A stretch of DNA of 64,000 nt from Micromonospora sp. C31 (GTDB lineage: Bacteria; Actinomycetota; Actinomycetes; Mycobacteriales; Micromonosporaceae), in the NCBI RefSeq assembly GCF_018070575.1, contig NZ_JAGPXN010000013.1:1-64000 (forward strand), given 5' to 3'. The first letter of the stretch is position 1. The number at the start of each line of letters is the position of its first letter. Positions 43,734 through 52,095 of this stretch are shown in pieces. Made by a program: the position numbers and the translations under genes. The notes below the pieces were generated by a model that worked only from the letters and a program-made list of their open reading frames with translations, was not told the DNA's origin and did not search any database.

Positions 43734-44531
43734 ATGCTCATCCTGCTGCCGCCCTCCGAGGGGAAGGCCGACGCCGGCACCGGCCGACGGCTGGACCTCG
43801 CCCGGCTCTCCCTGCCGGAGCTGACCGGCGCCCGGGAGGAGGTCCTGGCGGCGCTGGTGGCGCTCAGCGCCGACGGCGACGAGGAGGCGGCCCGGGCGGC
43901 GCTGGGGCTCAGCGCGGGCCAACGCGGCGAGCTGCGCCGCAACGCGCGGCTGCGGGCGGCGGCCACCGCGCCCGCCGGTCGCGTCTACACGGGGGTGCTC
44001 TACGAGGCGCTCGACCTGGCCTCGCTGCCGGCGACCGCGCAGCGGGCGGCCCGCCGGTCGGTGCTGATCAGCTCGGGGCTCTGGGGCGCGGTACGCCTCA
44101 CCGACCGGATCCCGCCCTACCGGTGCCCGATCGGGGCGAGGCTGCCCGGCGTCGGCGCGTTGTCGGCGTACTGGCGACGGACGCTCGGGCCGGCGATGAC
44201 CGCGGCGGCCGGCGACGGGCCCGTGCTCGACCTGCGCTCCGGCGCGTACGCGGCCAGCTGGGCGCCCCGGGGCGAGGTGGCCGAGCGCACGGTGACCGTC
44301 CGGGTGCTGCACGAACGGGAGGTCGACGGGGTGCCCGTCCGCTCGGTGGTGAGCCACTTCAACAAGGCGACCAAGGGCCGGCTGGTCCGCGACCTGCTGA
44401 CCGCGGGTGCCCGGCCGCGTACCGCCGACGGGCTGCTGACCGCGCTGCGCGACCTGAAGTATCCGGTGCTGGAGCAGCCCGGCCCCACCGGCCGGCCACG
44501 CCAGGTCGACGTGGTCGTCACGGAGTTGTAG
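43734..44531 (+). CDS. yaaA: YaaA family peroxide-stress protein
   Basis: A 265-residue protein of the YaaA (DUF328) family. The signature begins MLILLPPSEGKADAG and continues with RVYTGVLYEALDL, LISSGLWGAVRLTDRIPPYR, LDLRSGAYAASW and SHFNKATKGRLVRDL. E. coli YaaA lowers free iron under peroxide stress and has a DNA-binding fold with a conserved Lys/Arg cavity. The actinobacterial proteins have not been assigned more precisely. ATG 43734 has GAGGAG 7-12 bases upstream, and TACGCT at 43682-43687 could be the -10 of a leadered transcript. Confidence 0.92.
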   Translation: MLILLPPSEGKADAGTGRRLDLARLSLPELTGAREEVLAALVALSADGDEEAARAALGLSAGQRGELRRNARLRAAATAPAGRVYTGVLYEALDLASLPATAQRAARRSVLISSGLWGAVRLTDRIPPYRCPIGARLPGVGALSAYWRRTLGPAMTAAAGDGPVLDLRSGAYAASWAPRGEVAERTVTVRVLHEREVDGVPVRSVVSHFNKATKGRLVRDLLTAGARPRTADGLLTALRDLKYPVLEQPGPTGRPRQVDVVVTEL

Positions 44532-44633
44532 GACACCCGCAAGATTTCCTCAAGGCTGGGGCCGATCGGTTTCCCCCTCGGCGTCGGCGGGCCACGGTAG
44601 GAGGACCCCCGACGCCGACAAGGAGTGCCTGAG

Positions 44634-45320
44634 TTGGCTCCCGAACAGATCCTGCTCGACCGGCCGCGCCTGCCCTCGACCCCGCCGCCGCTGGACTGGT
44701 CGACCCTGGCCGACGCGTTCGAGGCCGCCTGCCTGCTGCGCTGCACGCCCCCGCCGGCCGTCGCCGGCACCCGCCGGCCGGTGCCGGAGCCCCGCCCCCC
44801 GTCGGTGGAGTTCAACCGGGAGGAGGCGGCGCACCGGATGGGACAGCTGCTCGGCCGCCTGGACGTCCCCATCGAGCACGAGGTGACCGTCGGCGGTCTG
44901 CGCCGCCGCTTCGAACTGCACCGGCTCTCCGTGCCGATCGAGCACCGGCCGGCGTACGCGCGGACGTTGGAGGCCGGCTGGCGGCAGGGCCGGCGCGAGC
45001 TGTTGGGCGGGCCGGTCCCGGGCGCGTCGACCGTACGGCGGTCGTGGCGGCCCCGGCTGGCCGCGGCGGCCTGGCGGGCCGCCCTGCTCGCCGGTGGGCG
45101 GCACGTCCGCCGGCACATTCTCGGCGTCCGGATCACCGACCGGGAGCTGGCCGCCATCCTGGTACGCGGTGCCGCCCTGCTGGACGTGCCGGCGCTGCTG
45201 CGCCCCGGCACCGGGTGTTACCTGGTCTGCGTCGCCGACGGCCCGGACCGGCAGCGGATCCTGCACAGCACCGCGCTGGATCCCGCCCCGGCTGCGCGGG
45301 CGGTCATGACTGCCGGGTGA
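44634..45320 (+). CDS. Unrecognised Arg/Ala-rich protein
   Basis: A 228-residue protein from TTG 44634, chosen because AAGGAG lies 8 bases upstream; a GTG at 44625 overlaps that site. I do not recognise it. Pro-rich N-terminal 60 residues are followed by a region (SVEFNREEAAHRMGQLLGRL, VTVGGLRRRFELHRL) and a helical, basic middle (RRSWRPRLAAAAWRAALLAG). The C-terminal part alternates hydrophobic strands (ELAAILVRGAALLDVPALL, CYLVCVADGPDRQRIL). It has two Cys in the C-terminal third and no signal peptide. Codon use is normal, so it is likely a real, lineage-specific gene. Confidence 0.65.
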   Translation: MAPEQILLDRPRLPSTPPPLDWSTLADAFEAACLLRCTPPPAVAGTRRPVPEPRPPSVEFNREEAAHRMGQLLGRLDVPIEHEVTVGGLRRRFELHRLSVPIEHRPAYARTLEAGWRQGRRELLGGPVPGASTVRRSWRPRLAAAAWRAALLAGGRHVRRHILGVRITDRELAAILVRGAALLDVPALLRPGTGCYLVCVADGPDRQRILHSTALDPAPAARAVMTAG

Positions 45321-45468
45321 GCCCGATCGGTGTCGTGATCGCCCAACGGGCGCGGCGGTGACGTTCCCGGCGAACTGACCGTCACCGTCGAGCCGCCGCG
45401 CCGCGGCCCTGGTCCGACGGGTGGGCGGCGGGTTGCGGCGGCGGCCCGCACGGCGCAGAGTGCAGCCC

Positions 45469-46434
45469 GTGAGTCGCACCGGGTTCCGCCGTGTCCGCCC
45501 GCACCCCGTCCGCCCGCCGGCGCTGCTGGTGTTGCTGCTGCTGGTGACGTCGCCCGGCCTGGCCGCCTGCCAGGACGCCCCGGATCCGCCGGTGCGGATC
45601 CGGATCGCGACCGGCAGCCCGACGGCGGTCTACCACGCCTTCGGGCAGTCGCTGGCCACCGTCCTCAACCGGGAGCTGCCAGGCGTCCAGGCCAGCGTGG
45701 TGGTGACCGCCGCCTCGGCGGAGAACGTCCGGCTGGTCGGTGCCGGCGAGGCGGAGCTGGGTTTCACCCAGGCCGACGTGCTGCCGGCGGCGCCGGCGGC
45801 GCACCCCTCCGTGGCCGCGGTCGCCCGGGTCTACGACGACCTGCTGCACCTGGTCACCACCGCCGGCGGGCCCGTGCGCACGCTGGCCGACCTGCGCGGG
45901 CGACGGGTCTCCGTGGGCGCGCCCGGCTCCGGCACCGAGATCACCGCCATCCGGCTGCTGGAGGTGGCACGCCTGGGCGGTGGCCGGGTGCGCCAGGAGC
46001 GGCTCGGCCTCGACGACTCGGTCGCGGCGCTGCGGGCCGGCACCATCGACGCGTTCTTCTTCTCCGGCGGGCTGCCGGTCCGGGCGGTGGAACAGCTCAC
46101 GGACGGCAGCGCGACGCGGATCGTCGACCTCGGCGAGTGGACGGGACCACTGCGCGAGAGCAACCCCGAGGTCTACGTCTCCCGGGACATCCCCCGCTCG
46201 GTGTACGGCACGGACCCGGTGACCACGGTGGCCAACCCGAACTTCCTGATCGTCCGGGCCGATCTGCCGACGCGGCTGATCCGGGAGGTGACCCGGCTGC
46301 TGATGGAGCGCCGCCAGGAGCTGGCCGCCGCGCATCCGGCCGCCGGCCGGATGAGCCCCCGGTCGGCCATCGCCACCGCCCCGCTGCCCCTGCACCCCGG
46401 TGCCGCCGACTGGTACCGCGCCGCCAAACCCTGA
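45469..46434 (+). CDS. TAXI-family solute-binding lipoprotein
   Basis: A 321-residue protein. The signal sequence LLVLLLLVTSPGLAAC ends in a lipobox (LAAC), so it should be anchored outside by a lipid-modified Cys. The TAXI signature (IRIATGSPTAVYHAFGQSLA, ASAENVRLVGAGEAELGFTQ, GRRVSVGAPGSGTEITAIRL) and IDAFFFSGGLP follow. TAXI proteins are periplasmic-type binding components of TRAP transporters for dicarboxylates or glutamate-like ligands. No TRAP permease gene is in the window. The nearest genes are a convergent histidine kinase and response regulator, so a ligand-sensing role is possible. Confidence 0.88.
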   Translation: MSRTGFRRVRPHPVRPPALLVLLLLVTSPGLAACQDAPDPPVRIRIATGSPTAVYHAFGQSLATVLNRELPGVQASVVVTAASAENVRLVGAGEAELGFTQADVLPAAPAAHPSVAAVARVYDDLLHLVTTAGGPVRTLADLRGRRVSVGAPGSGTEITAIRLLEVARLGGGRVRQERLGLDDSVAALRAGTIDAFFFSGGLPVRAVEQLTDGSATRIVDLGEWTGPLRESNPEVYVSRDIPRSVYGTDPVTTVANPNFLIVRADLPTRLIREVTRLLMERRQELAAAHPAAGRMSPRSAIATAPLPLHPGAADWYRAAKP

Positions 46435-46590
46435 CCCACCCGACACGCCGACGCCACCCACCGCAACCGCACCACCACACCCTCACCCACCCCGGCACCA
46501 CCGACTGCTACCGCGCCGCCGAGCCCTCGCCCACCCCACCCCCCGCGCCCCCAACTCCTACCGCGCCCCCAGACCCTCACCCACCCACCC
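46406..46590. repeat. Degenerate copies of the TAXI gene 3' end
   Basis: The terminal coding sequence and stop region (CCGACTGGTACCGCGCCGCC... then CCCACCC, 46406-46441) recurs in degraded form at about 46501-46535 and 46551-46590. The gap 46435-46719 holds these, then the element at 46599-46671, and no gene. Confidence 0.6.
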
Positions 46591-46598
46591 CGGCGCCG

Positions 46599-46671
46599 CT
46601 GTCGAGCTGCCCCGTGGTGCGGGGCAGGTCTCATGGACGGGGCAGGTCCCATGGACGGGGCAGCTCGACAG
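46599..46671. repeat. Palindromic element, family C
   Basis: CTGTCGAGCTGCCCC (46599-46613) and its reverse complement (46657-46671) enclose two tandem copies of a CATGGACGGGGCAGGTC-like unit. 46651-46671 is identical in reverse complement to 389-409 (21 bp). It lies between convergent genes. Confidence 0.8.
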
Positions 46672-46719
46672 GGGCCGACCGCACCACCCGCGCGTGAGCC
46701 GTATCGGCCCGGACCGGCC

Positions 46720-48252
46720 TCAGCGCTCGGCCGTCCGCTCCGGCCGACGGTCCGACGGGACCCCGGCGGAGGTCGGTGCGGCGGCCTCCGCCGGAGGCGA
46801 CGCGACGGTGTCGTCGTGGGCTGCGGCGAGCGCGGCGCCACCGGAAGCGGCGCCACCGGAAGCGGCGCCACCGGGAGCGGCGTCGTGGGGAGCGGGGAAC
46901 CAGAGCCCCGCCACCAACCCGCGCGGCTCGCCGCCGCGCATGGTGAGCCGCCCGTCCGAGGCGTCGACCAGCACGGCGACGATGGTGAGGCCCAGCCCGG
47001 CACCGTCGACGTTCTGCACCTCGGGGGCCCGCCAGAACCGCTCGGTCGCCTGGCCGAGCTGGCCCGCCGTCATGCCCGGGCCGGTGTCGCGGACCTCCAG
47101 CGCGGTGCCGTCGTCGTCGTGCCGGACGGTCACCGTCACCTCCCCACCGGCGTCGCTGAACTTCACCGCGTTGTCGATCAACGCGTCCAGGGCCTGGTCG
47201 ATGGCGGTCGGCACGGTGCGCGCGTACGCCGGGGCGTCCTCGGCCACCAGCCGCAGGGCGAGGCGGCGGTGCCGGGCCAGCGGCTCCCAGGCGGCGACCC
47301 GGGACGCGGCGACGGCCGCCGCGTCGACGGTGACCCGCTGGTTCTCCCGCCGTTCGGCGCGGGCGAGGGTCAGCAGCGCGTCCAGTACGAGGGCCAGCCG
47401 GTCGGTCTCCTCCAGGGCCAGTCGGTGCTCGGCGCGTCCGTCCGCGTCCGTCAGGCTCGGCCCCAGCTCCTCCACGCGCAGCCGCAGCGCGGTCAGCGGG
47501 TTGCGCAGCTGGTGGCTGGCGTGCGCCACGAACGCCCGCTGCCGGTCCATCACGTCGGAGACGACGTCGGCCATGTGGTTGAAGCTGGTTGCCAGGCGGC
47601 GCAGCTCCGGCGGGCCCTGCTGGTGCTGCACCCGCGCGCCACGGTCGCCTTCCGCGATCTCGTGGGTGACCGCGTCCAGCTCGGTGACCGGGCGCAGCAC
47701 CCAACCGGCCAGTCCGAACGCGGTCAGCACGCAGGCCAGCACGGCGAGCAGCCCCGTTCCGGCCAGCGCCAGCCACCACACCGCCACGGCCTGCCGGACC
47801 GCGTCGGCGGGGGTGGTGATGACCACCGCCCCGAGCACCTCACCGCCGTCGTTGATCGGCACCGCCACCACGATGGGCCCGTCGACCCAGGGCCAGACCG
47901 AGTCCGGCCCGCTGGCCTGCTGGCCGGAGAGCGCGGTGTCCAGCGCCTCGCGGGAACCCGAGGCCGGCCGCCAGCTCTCCGAGGCCGCCACCGTCCGGTG
48001 GTCCCGGTCGACCACCGCCGCGCCGACGTCGTACAGGTCGTCGTAGCTGCGCAGCTCGTTGTCGAGCGGGCCGGGGGTGCCGCCCCGCAGCGCCGGGCCG
48101 GCCAGCGAGGCGAACCGGGTGGCGTCGGCCAACCGGTCGGCGCGTACCCGGTCGGTCTCCCGGTTGGCCAGGGTTATCGCCAGCGGGGTCTCCAGCGCGA
48201 TCAGCACCAGCACCATCAGCAGCAGGTAGCTGATCACCAGCCGACGTCGCAC
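46720..48252 (-). CDS. Two-component sensor histidine kinase
   Basis: A 510-residue kinase starting at GTG 48252, 8 bases after the response regulator stop. Helix 1 (ISYLLLMVLVLIALETPLAI), an extracytoplasmic domain of about 120 residues, helix 2 (WWLALAGTGLLAVLACVLTAF), HAMP, then the H-box AHASHQLRNPLTALRLRVEEL with H247. The ATPase domain has DNAVKFSDAG (N box), DTGPGM (G1) and GAGLGLTIV (G2). The C-terminus carries an added low-complexity tail (GGAASGGAASGGAAL) encoded by tandem 15-bp units. The layout is like TctE/QseC-type kinases. The stimulus is unknown; the TAXI lipoprotein is the neighbour. Confidence 0.93.
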   Translation of the reverse strand: MRRRLVISYLLLMVLVLIALETPLAITLANRETDRVRADRLADATRFASLAGPALRGGTPGPLDNELRSYDDLYDVGAAVVDRDHRTVAASESWRPASGSREALDTALSGQQASGPDSVWPWVDGPIVVAVPINDGGEVLGAVVITTPADAVRQAVAVWWLALAGTGLLAVLACVLTAFGLAGWVLRPVTELDAVTHEIAEGDRGARVQHQQGPPELRRLATSFNHMADVVSDVMDRQRAFVAHASHQLRNPLTALRLRVEELGPSLTDADGRAEHRLALEETDRLALVLDALLTLARAERRENQRVTVDAAAVAASRVAAWEPLARHRRLALRLVAEDAPAYARTVPTAIDQALDALIDNAVKFSDAGGEVTVTVRHDDDGTALEVRDTGPGMTAGQLGQATERFWRAPEVQNVDGAGLGLTIVAVLVDASDGRLTMRGGEPRGLVAGLWFPAPHDAAPGGAASGGAASGGAALAAAHDDTVASPPAEAAAPTSAGVPSDRRPERTAER

Positions 48253-48260
48253 GGCGTCGC

Positions 48261-48917
48261 CTACTCGCCGCGCAGCCGGTAGCCGACCCCGCGCACGGTC
48301 TCCACCAGGCCGGGGTCGCCCAGCTTGCCGCGCAGCGACCCGACGTGCACCTCGACGGTGTGCCCGTCGCCCCAGGTGGTGCCCCAGGCGTCGAGCAGGA
48401 TCCGGTCCCGGGCCACCGCCACACCGGGCTGTCGGGCCAGCGAGAGCAGGACGTCGAACTCCTTGCGGGTCAGCGCCACCGGCCGGCCCCCGACGCTGAC
48501 CGTCCGGGCGGCCACGTCGACGCGTACGGGCCCCACCTCGATGAGGTTGCGCTCCGGCACGGCGTGCGCCGCACGGCGCAGCACCGCCTCGATGCGCGCC
48601 TGCAGCTCGGTCATGGAGAAGGGCTTGACCACGTAGTCGTCCGCGCCGAGCCGCAGCCCGAGCACCCGGTCGCGTTCCTCGCCCCGGGCGGTCACCGCGA
48701 TGATGCCGAGCTGGCTGCTGCGCCGCCGCAACTCCCGGCAGAGGTCGGTGCCGTCCCCGTCGGGCAGGGTCAGGTCCAGCAGCACCAGGTCGCAGGGGGC
48801 GGCGGAGAGCGCGGCGGCGACGGTCGCGGCGTGCTCCACCTCGTACCCCCGGCGGGTGAGGGCGGCGGAGAGCGCGGCGGCCACCCGGCGGTCGTCCTCG
48901 ACCAGCAGGATGCGCAC
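48261..48917 (-). CDS. OmpR/PhoB-type response regulator
   Basis: A 218-residue regulator. The receiver domain has the acidic pair in LLVEDDRR, the phosphorylatable D48 in LVLLDLTLPDGDG, a Thr in IAVTARG and the Lys in YVVKPFS. The C-terminal winged helix (RTVSVGGRPVALTRKEFDVL, VEVHVGSLRGKLGD, VRGVGYRL) binds DNA. GTG 48917 follows a G-rich stretch (GGGGGCCCGG). It is the first gene of the pair with the kinase. Target promoters are not known. Confidence 0.93.
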   Translation of the reverse strand: MRILLVEDDRRVAAALSAALTRRGYEVEHAATVAAALSAAPCDLVLLDLTLPDGDGTDLCRELRRRSSQLGIIAVTARGEERDRVLGLRLGADDYVVKPFSMTELQARIEAVLRRAAHAVPERNLIEVGPVRVDVAARTVSVGGRPVALTRKEFDVLLSLARQPGVAVARDRILLDAWGTTWGDGHTVEVHVGSLRGKLGDPGLVETVRGVGYRLRGE

Positions 48918-49013
48918 CCGGGGCCCCCATTCGTCGGTCTGTCGCCCCGAATGGTGGCAGAAGTACGCCCGCGACGGGAGGGCAGGTCCCGCACCGACCG
49001 GTCCCGCCGCGCG

Positions 49014-49019
49014 TAGGCT
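49014..49019 (+). promoter_or_regulatory. Predicted -10 box of the DUF952 gene
   Basis: TAGGCT, 6 bases before GTG 49026. No ribosome binding site is visible. Confidence 0.5.
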
Positions 49020-49025
49020 GCCCGG

Positions 49026-49364
49026 GTGATCTACAAGCTGCTCACCACCACCGAGTGGGACGACGCGCTGGCCGCCGGCCACTTCGACGGTACGGCGCTG
49101 GACCGGCAGTCCGGTTTCGTCCACCTCTCCGGCGCCGACCAGGTGGTCGAGACGGCCCGGCGGCACTTCGCCGACGCCACCGGGCTGACCCTGCTGACGG
49201 TCGACCCGGACCGGCTGGGCGTCGCGCTGCGCTGGGAGCCGTCGCGCGACGGGGCGCTCTTCCCGCACCTGTACGGGCCGCTGCCGGTGCCCGCCGTCGT
49301 GGCCGCCGACGCGCTGCCGGCGGACCGGCCGGCCGCCGACGCGGTGGCGACGCTGCTCGCCTGA
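49026..49364 (+). CDS. DUF952 family protein
   Basis: A 112-residue protein that matches the DUF952 family over its length: IYKLLTTTEWDDALAAGHFD, SGFVHLSGADQVVETARRHF, LLTVDPDRLGVALRWEPS and LFPHLYGPLPVPAVV. The family is small, soluble and fold-related to ADP-ribosyl-type domains, without a proven function. It is monocistronic. The TATGCT box at 49374-49379 after its stop may start transcription of the next gene, with a leader of about 137 bases. Confidence 0.9.
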   Translation: MIYKLLTTTEWDDALAAGHFDGTALDRQSGFVHLSGADQVVETARRHFADATGLTLLTVDPDRLGVALRWEPSRDGALFPHLYGPLPVPAVVAADALPADRPAADAVATLLA

Positions 49365-49522
49365 CGGGTCGCATATGCTACGCCGAGTCCGCTCCCCCGG
49401 CCCCCCGTGTGGCCCGGGGCGGGTGTGGCAGAACCGGTCCGCGCGATCGACGCCCGCCCGGCGTACGCCGACGTGGATCACCGACGGCGCGACGCCGCGC
49501 CCCGAGCCATGCGAGTTGAAGG

Positions 49523-50065
49523 ATGACTGACAGCAGTTCCCCCGCCCCCTCCGTCTTCGTCCACCCGACGGCCGACGTCGAGGAGGGTGCCCGCGTCGGC
49601 GACGGCACCAAGGTCTGGCACCTGGCCCACGTCCGGTCCTCGGCGCAGGTCGGCGCCGGCTGCGTCATCGGCCGCAACGTGTACGTCGACGCCGGCGTGA
49701 CGGTCGGCGACCTGGTCAAGATCCAGAACAACGTCTCGGTCTACCAGGGCGTCACCATCGAGGACGAGGTCTTCGTCGGCCCGTGCGCGGTCTTCACCAA
49801 CGACTTCCGGCCCCGGGCGCAGAATCCGGACTGGACGATCACCCCGACCCTGGTCCGCCGGGGCGCGTCGATCGGCGCCAACGCCACCCTCGTCTGCGGC
49901 ATCGAGGTCGGCGAGTACGCCATGATCGCCGCCGGTTCGGTGGTGACCCGGGACGTGGCGCCGTACCAGCTCGTCGCCGGCAACCCGGCGCGCCCGAAGG
50001 GCTGGGTCGACGAGCGCGGCGAGGTGGTCTCGCGGGACGTGGACAACCCGCCGCGGCGGGGCTGA
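49523..50065 (+). CDS. WbpD/WlbB-like left-handed beta-helix acetyltransferase
   Basis: A 180-residue hexapeptide-repeat acyltransferase. VFVHPTADVEEGARVGDGTK, VWHLAHVRSSAQVGAGCVIG, NNVSVYQGVTIEDEVFVGP and AVFTNDFRPRAQNP are very like WbpD/WlbB, the UDP-2-acetamido-3-amino-glucuronate N-acetyltransferase. The Asn and His residues of this family's active site (KIQNNVSVYQG, VWHLAHV) are in place. The dehydrogenase and epimerase steps of a Wbp-like pathway lie in the next 6 kb (WbpA- and WbpI/WecB-like), but an oxidoreductase WbpB and aminotransferase WbpE are not near it. A GAG ribosome site lies 7 bases upstream. Confidence 0.85.
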   Translation: MTDSSSPAPSVFVHPTADVEEGARVGDGTKVWHLAHVRSSAQVGAGCVIGRNVYVDAGVTVGDLVKIQNNVSVYQGVTIEDEVFVGPCAVFTNDFRPRAQNPDWTITPTLVRRGASIGANATLVCGIEVGEYAMIAAGSVVTRDVAPYQLVAGNPARPKGWVDERGEVVSRDVDNPPRRG

Positions 50066-50120
50066 ACGGACGCGGGGGCGGCGCCCGGCACCGCCCGGAC
50101 ACCGCCCCCGCGTCGACGCG

Positions 50121-51869
50121 TCAGCCGCAGAGCCGGTCGACCTCCGTGCGGAACCGGTCCATCGGGCTCGGCTCGTCCGGGCCCAGCAGGTACGTCTTCA
50201 GCTCCCGGCGGGCCTCGGTCATCGGGTCGGCGCCGGCCCGGGTCACCGCGACGATCTTCGCCAGCTCGCCGCAGTCCGCCCCCAGCAGGTACGCGGCCCG
50301 CGCCGTGGGGTACCGGCGGCGGAACTCGTCCTCGGGCAGCCCGGCCGGGTTCGCCATGACGTACGGCCGCTGGCTCTGCATGAAGTCCGAGACCACGCTC
50401 GAGATGTCGCTGACCAGCAGGTCGGTCTGGTTGAAGCAGTCGAACAGCCCCGGCGTCCGGCCGGTGACCACGAGGTGCGCATCACCGGTCAGCGAGGTCG
50501 CGTCGGTCTGCCCGCCGGCGTCCCGGATCCGCCGGACGATCCGGTCGTTGGCCGACCGTGCCTTGGCCGACCGGCTGCCGGTGAGCGGGTGCGGCTTGTA
50601 GACCACCCGCACCCCGGGGGTGGCCAGCAGGCCGGCGACGATCCGCTCGCCCATCAGCACCACGGAGGTGTGGTACACCTCCTCCTCCAGCCAGCCCTCC
50701 CAGGTCGGGGCGTACAGCACGGTGAACGGTCGGCCGGTGGCCGCCGAGCCGAAGGTGTGCACGCCCGCCAGCTGCGGCCGGCCGATCTCGACGATGTCGC
50801 GGTCGAGCACGCCGACGCCGGCGAGGGCGTACCGTTCCCGCCCGGCCGGCCCGGCCACCCAGACCTCGTCGTACACCTTGCTGTAGGGGTTGACGCTGGC
50901 CTGCTTGTCGCTGTCGCCGTGGCCCACGAAGACGTGCTTCACGCCGGGCTCGCGCAGCAGGTGGATGTTGGCGCCCACGTTCGCCACGTAGAGGGCGGCC
51001 CGGAGGCTGCCCAGTTCGAGGTTCATGAAGTCGGTGCCGGCGGGTACGCAGATCACCGGCACACGGGTGTCGGCGAGCGCCCGGAACGCCTCCTCCTGGC
51101 GCATCAGCACCACCGCCCGACGGCCCGTCGCCTCGACCGGGGCGAGCCACATGTTGGCCTGATAGACGTCCTTGACCGGACCGGCGAAGTAGAGCGCGAG
51201 GTCCGGCTGCTCCCGGGCGAGCCAGTTCTGCGCCACCGGCAGCGCCGAGACGGACCGGCCCCGCCCCCGCAGCCAGGACAGCGCAAGCACCGCGGCGACC
51301 AGCGCCCCGACCGCCAGCGTCACCGCCGCGGTGAGCACCACCGGCGCCGCCTCGTCGGTCAGCACCGCGACCACGGCCGCCGGCACCAGCAGCAGGTTGA
51401 GCAGGGGCAGCCGCTCCCCCTCGACGGCGACGGCCCACGCCGGCGGCCGGGGCGCCCCGGAGGACCGCGCGACGTCGATGTTGCGGACGAACGCGACGGC
51501 GCCGCCGCGCTCGCCGAGCCGCGCCAGCACCCCCGTGCCGAGGGCGAGCGCGAGCAGCGCCGCGGGCAGCAGCAGGACCAGGACCAGCGCCGTCGGACCG
51601 GAGCGGACCGTCGTCACGATCAGCAGGACGACCGAGAGATCCCGGGCCAGGTGCCGGTGGAGCTGGCTGATCCCGGCCTTCTCCAGCAGTACCCCGCCGG
51701 TGGGCCGGCGCAGCAGGGTGAGTTCGCCCGCGGCGGCGGCCAGGCCGGCGACCGCGAAGGGGACCACCCAGCCGAGGGCCCCGGCCAGCACCAGGACGGC
51801 GTACGACAGCAGTAGCGCGCCGATGAGGCCGGCCTCCGGCTGCCTGCGCAGTTTGCTGAACAAGGACAC
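50121..51869 (-). CDS. CDP-glycerol glycerophosphotransferase-like membrane protein (TagF-related)
   Basis: A 582-residue protein from GTG 51869 (AGGGGAG upstream). The N-terminal 200 residues contain several hydrophobic helices. The C-terminal 370 residues are a GT-B-like domain with HVFVGHGDSDKQASVNPYSK, VLYAPTWEGWLEEEVYHTS, VVYKPHPLTGSRS and LLVSDISSVVSDFMQSQRPY, motifs of TagB/TagF-type polyol-phosphate transferases. TagF builds poly(glycerol-phosphate) teichoic acid on the cytoplasmic face of the membrane. The added membrane domain is not in classical TagF. It suggests a teichoic-acid-like or phosphodiester-linked wall polymer made by the surrounding sugar genes. Confidence 0.83.
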   Translation of the reverse strand: MSLFSKLRRQPEAGLIGALLLSYAVLVLAGALGWVVPFAVAGLAAAAGELTLLRRPTGGVLLEKAGISQLHRHLARDLSVVLLIVTTVRSGPTALVLVLLLPAALLALALGTGVLARLGERGGAVAFVRNIDVARSSGAPRPPAWAVAVEGERLPLLNLLLVPAAVVAVLTDEAAPVVLTAAVTLAVGALVAAVLALSWLRGRGRSVSALPVAQNWLAREQPDLALYFAGPVKDVYQANMWLAPVEATGRRAVVLMRQEEAFRALADTRVPVICVPAGTDFMNLELGSLRAALYVANVGANIHLLREPGVKHVFVGHGDSDKQASVNPYSKVYDEVWVAGPAGRERYALAGVGVLDRDIVEIGRPQLAGVHTFGSAATGRPFTVLYAPTWEGWLEEEVYHTSVVLMGERIVAGLLATPGVRVVYKPHPLTGSRSAKARSANDRIVRRIRDAGGQTDATSLTGDAHLVVTGRTPGLFDCFNQTDLLVSDISSVVSDFMQSQRPYVMANPAGLPEDEFRRRYPTARAAYLLGADCGELAKIVAVTRAGADPMTEARRELKTYLLGPDEPSPMDRFRTEVDRLCG

Positions 51870-52095
51870 GCTCCCCTATCGATCACCGGCGAATCCGGGC
51901 AGGTGCGACCTTAACGTGGCATGTCCTTCGAGTATTGCCGGGGTGTCGGGTGGCCCACCGGCGGGCGTCGGGCGGGCCATCGGCGGGCGTGGTGTGCGCA
52001 CCGGCGGGCGGCGCGCTCGGCCACGGGAGCCGTCCGGCCCGACGCGACGGGGCCCCGGCCGTTGCCGACCGGGACCCCGTGACACGCGTCGGCGG

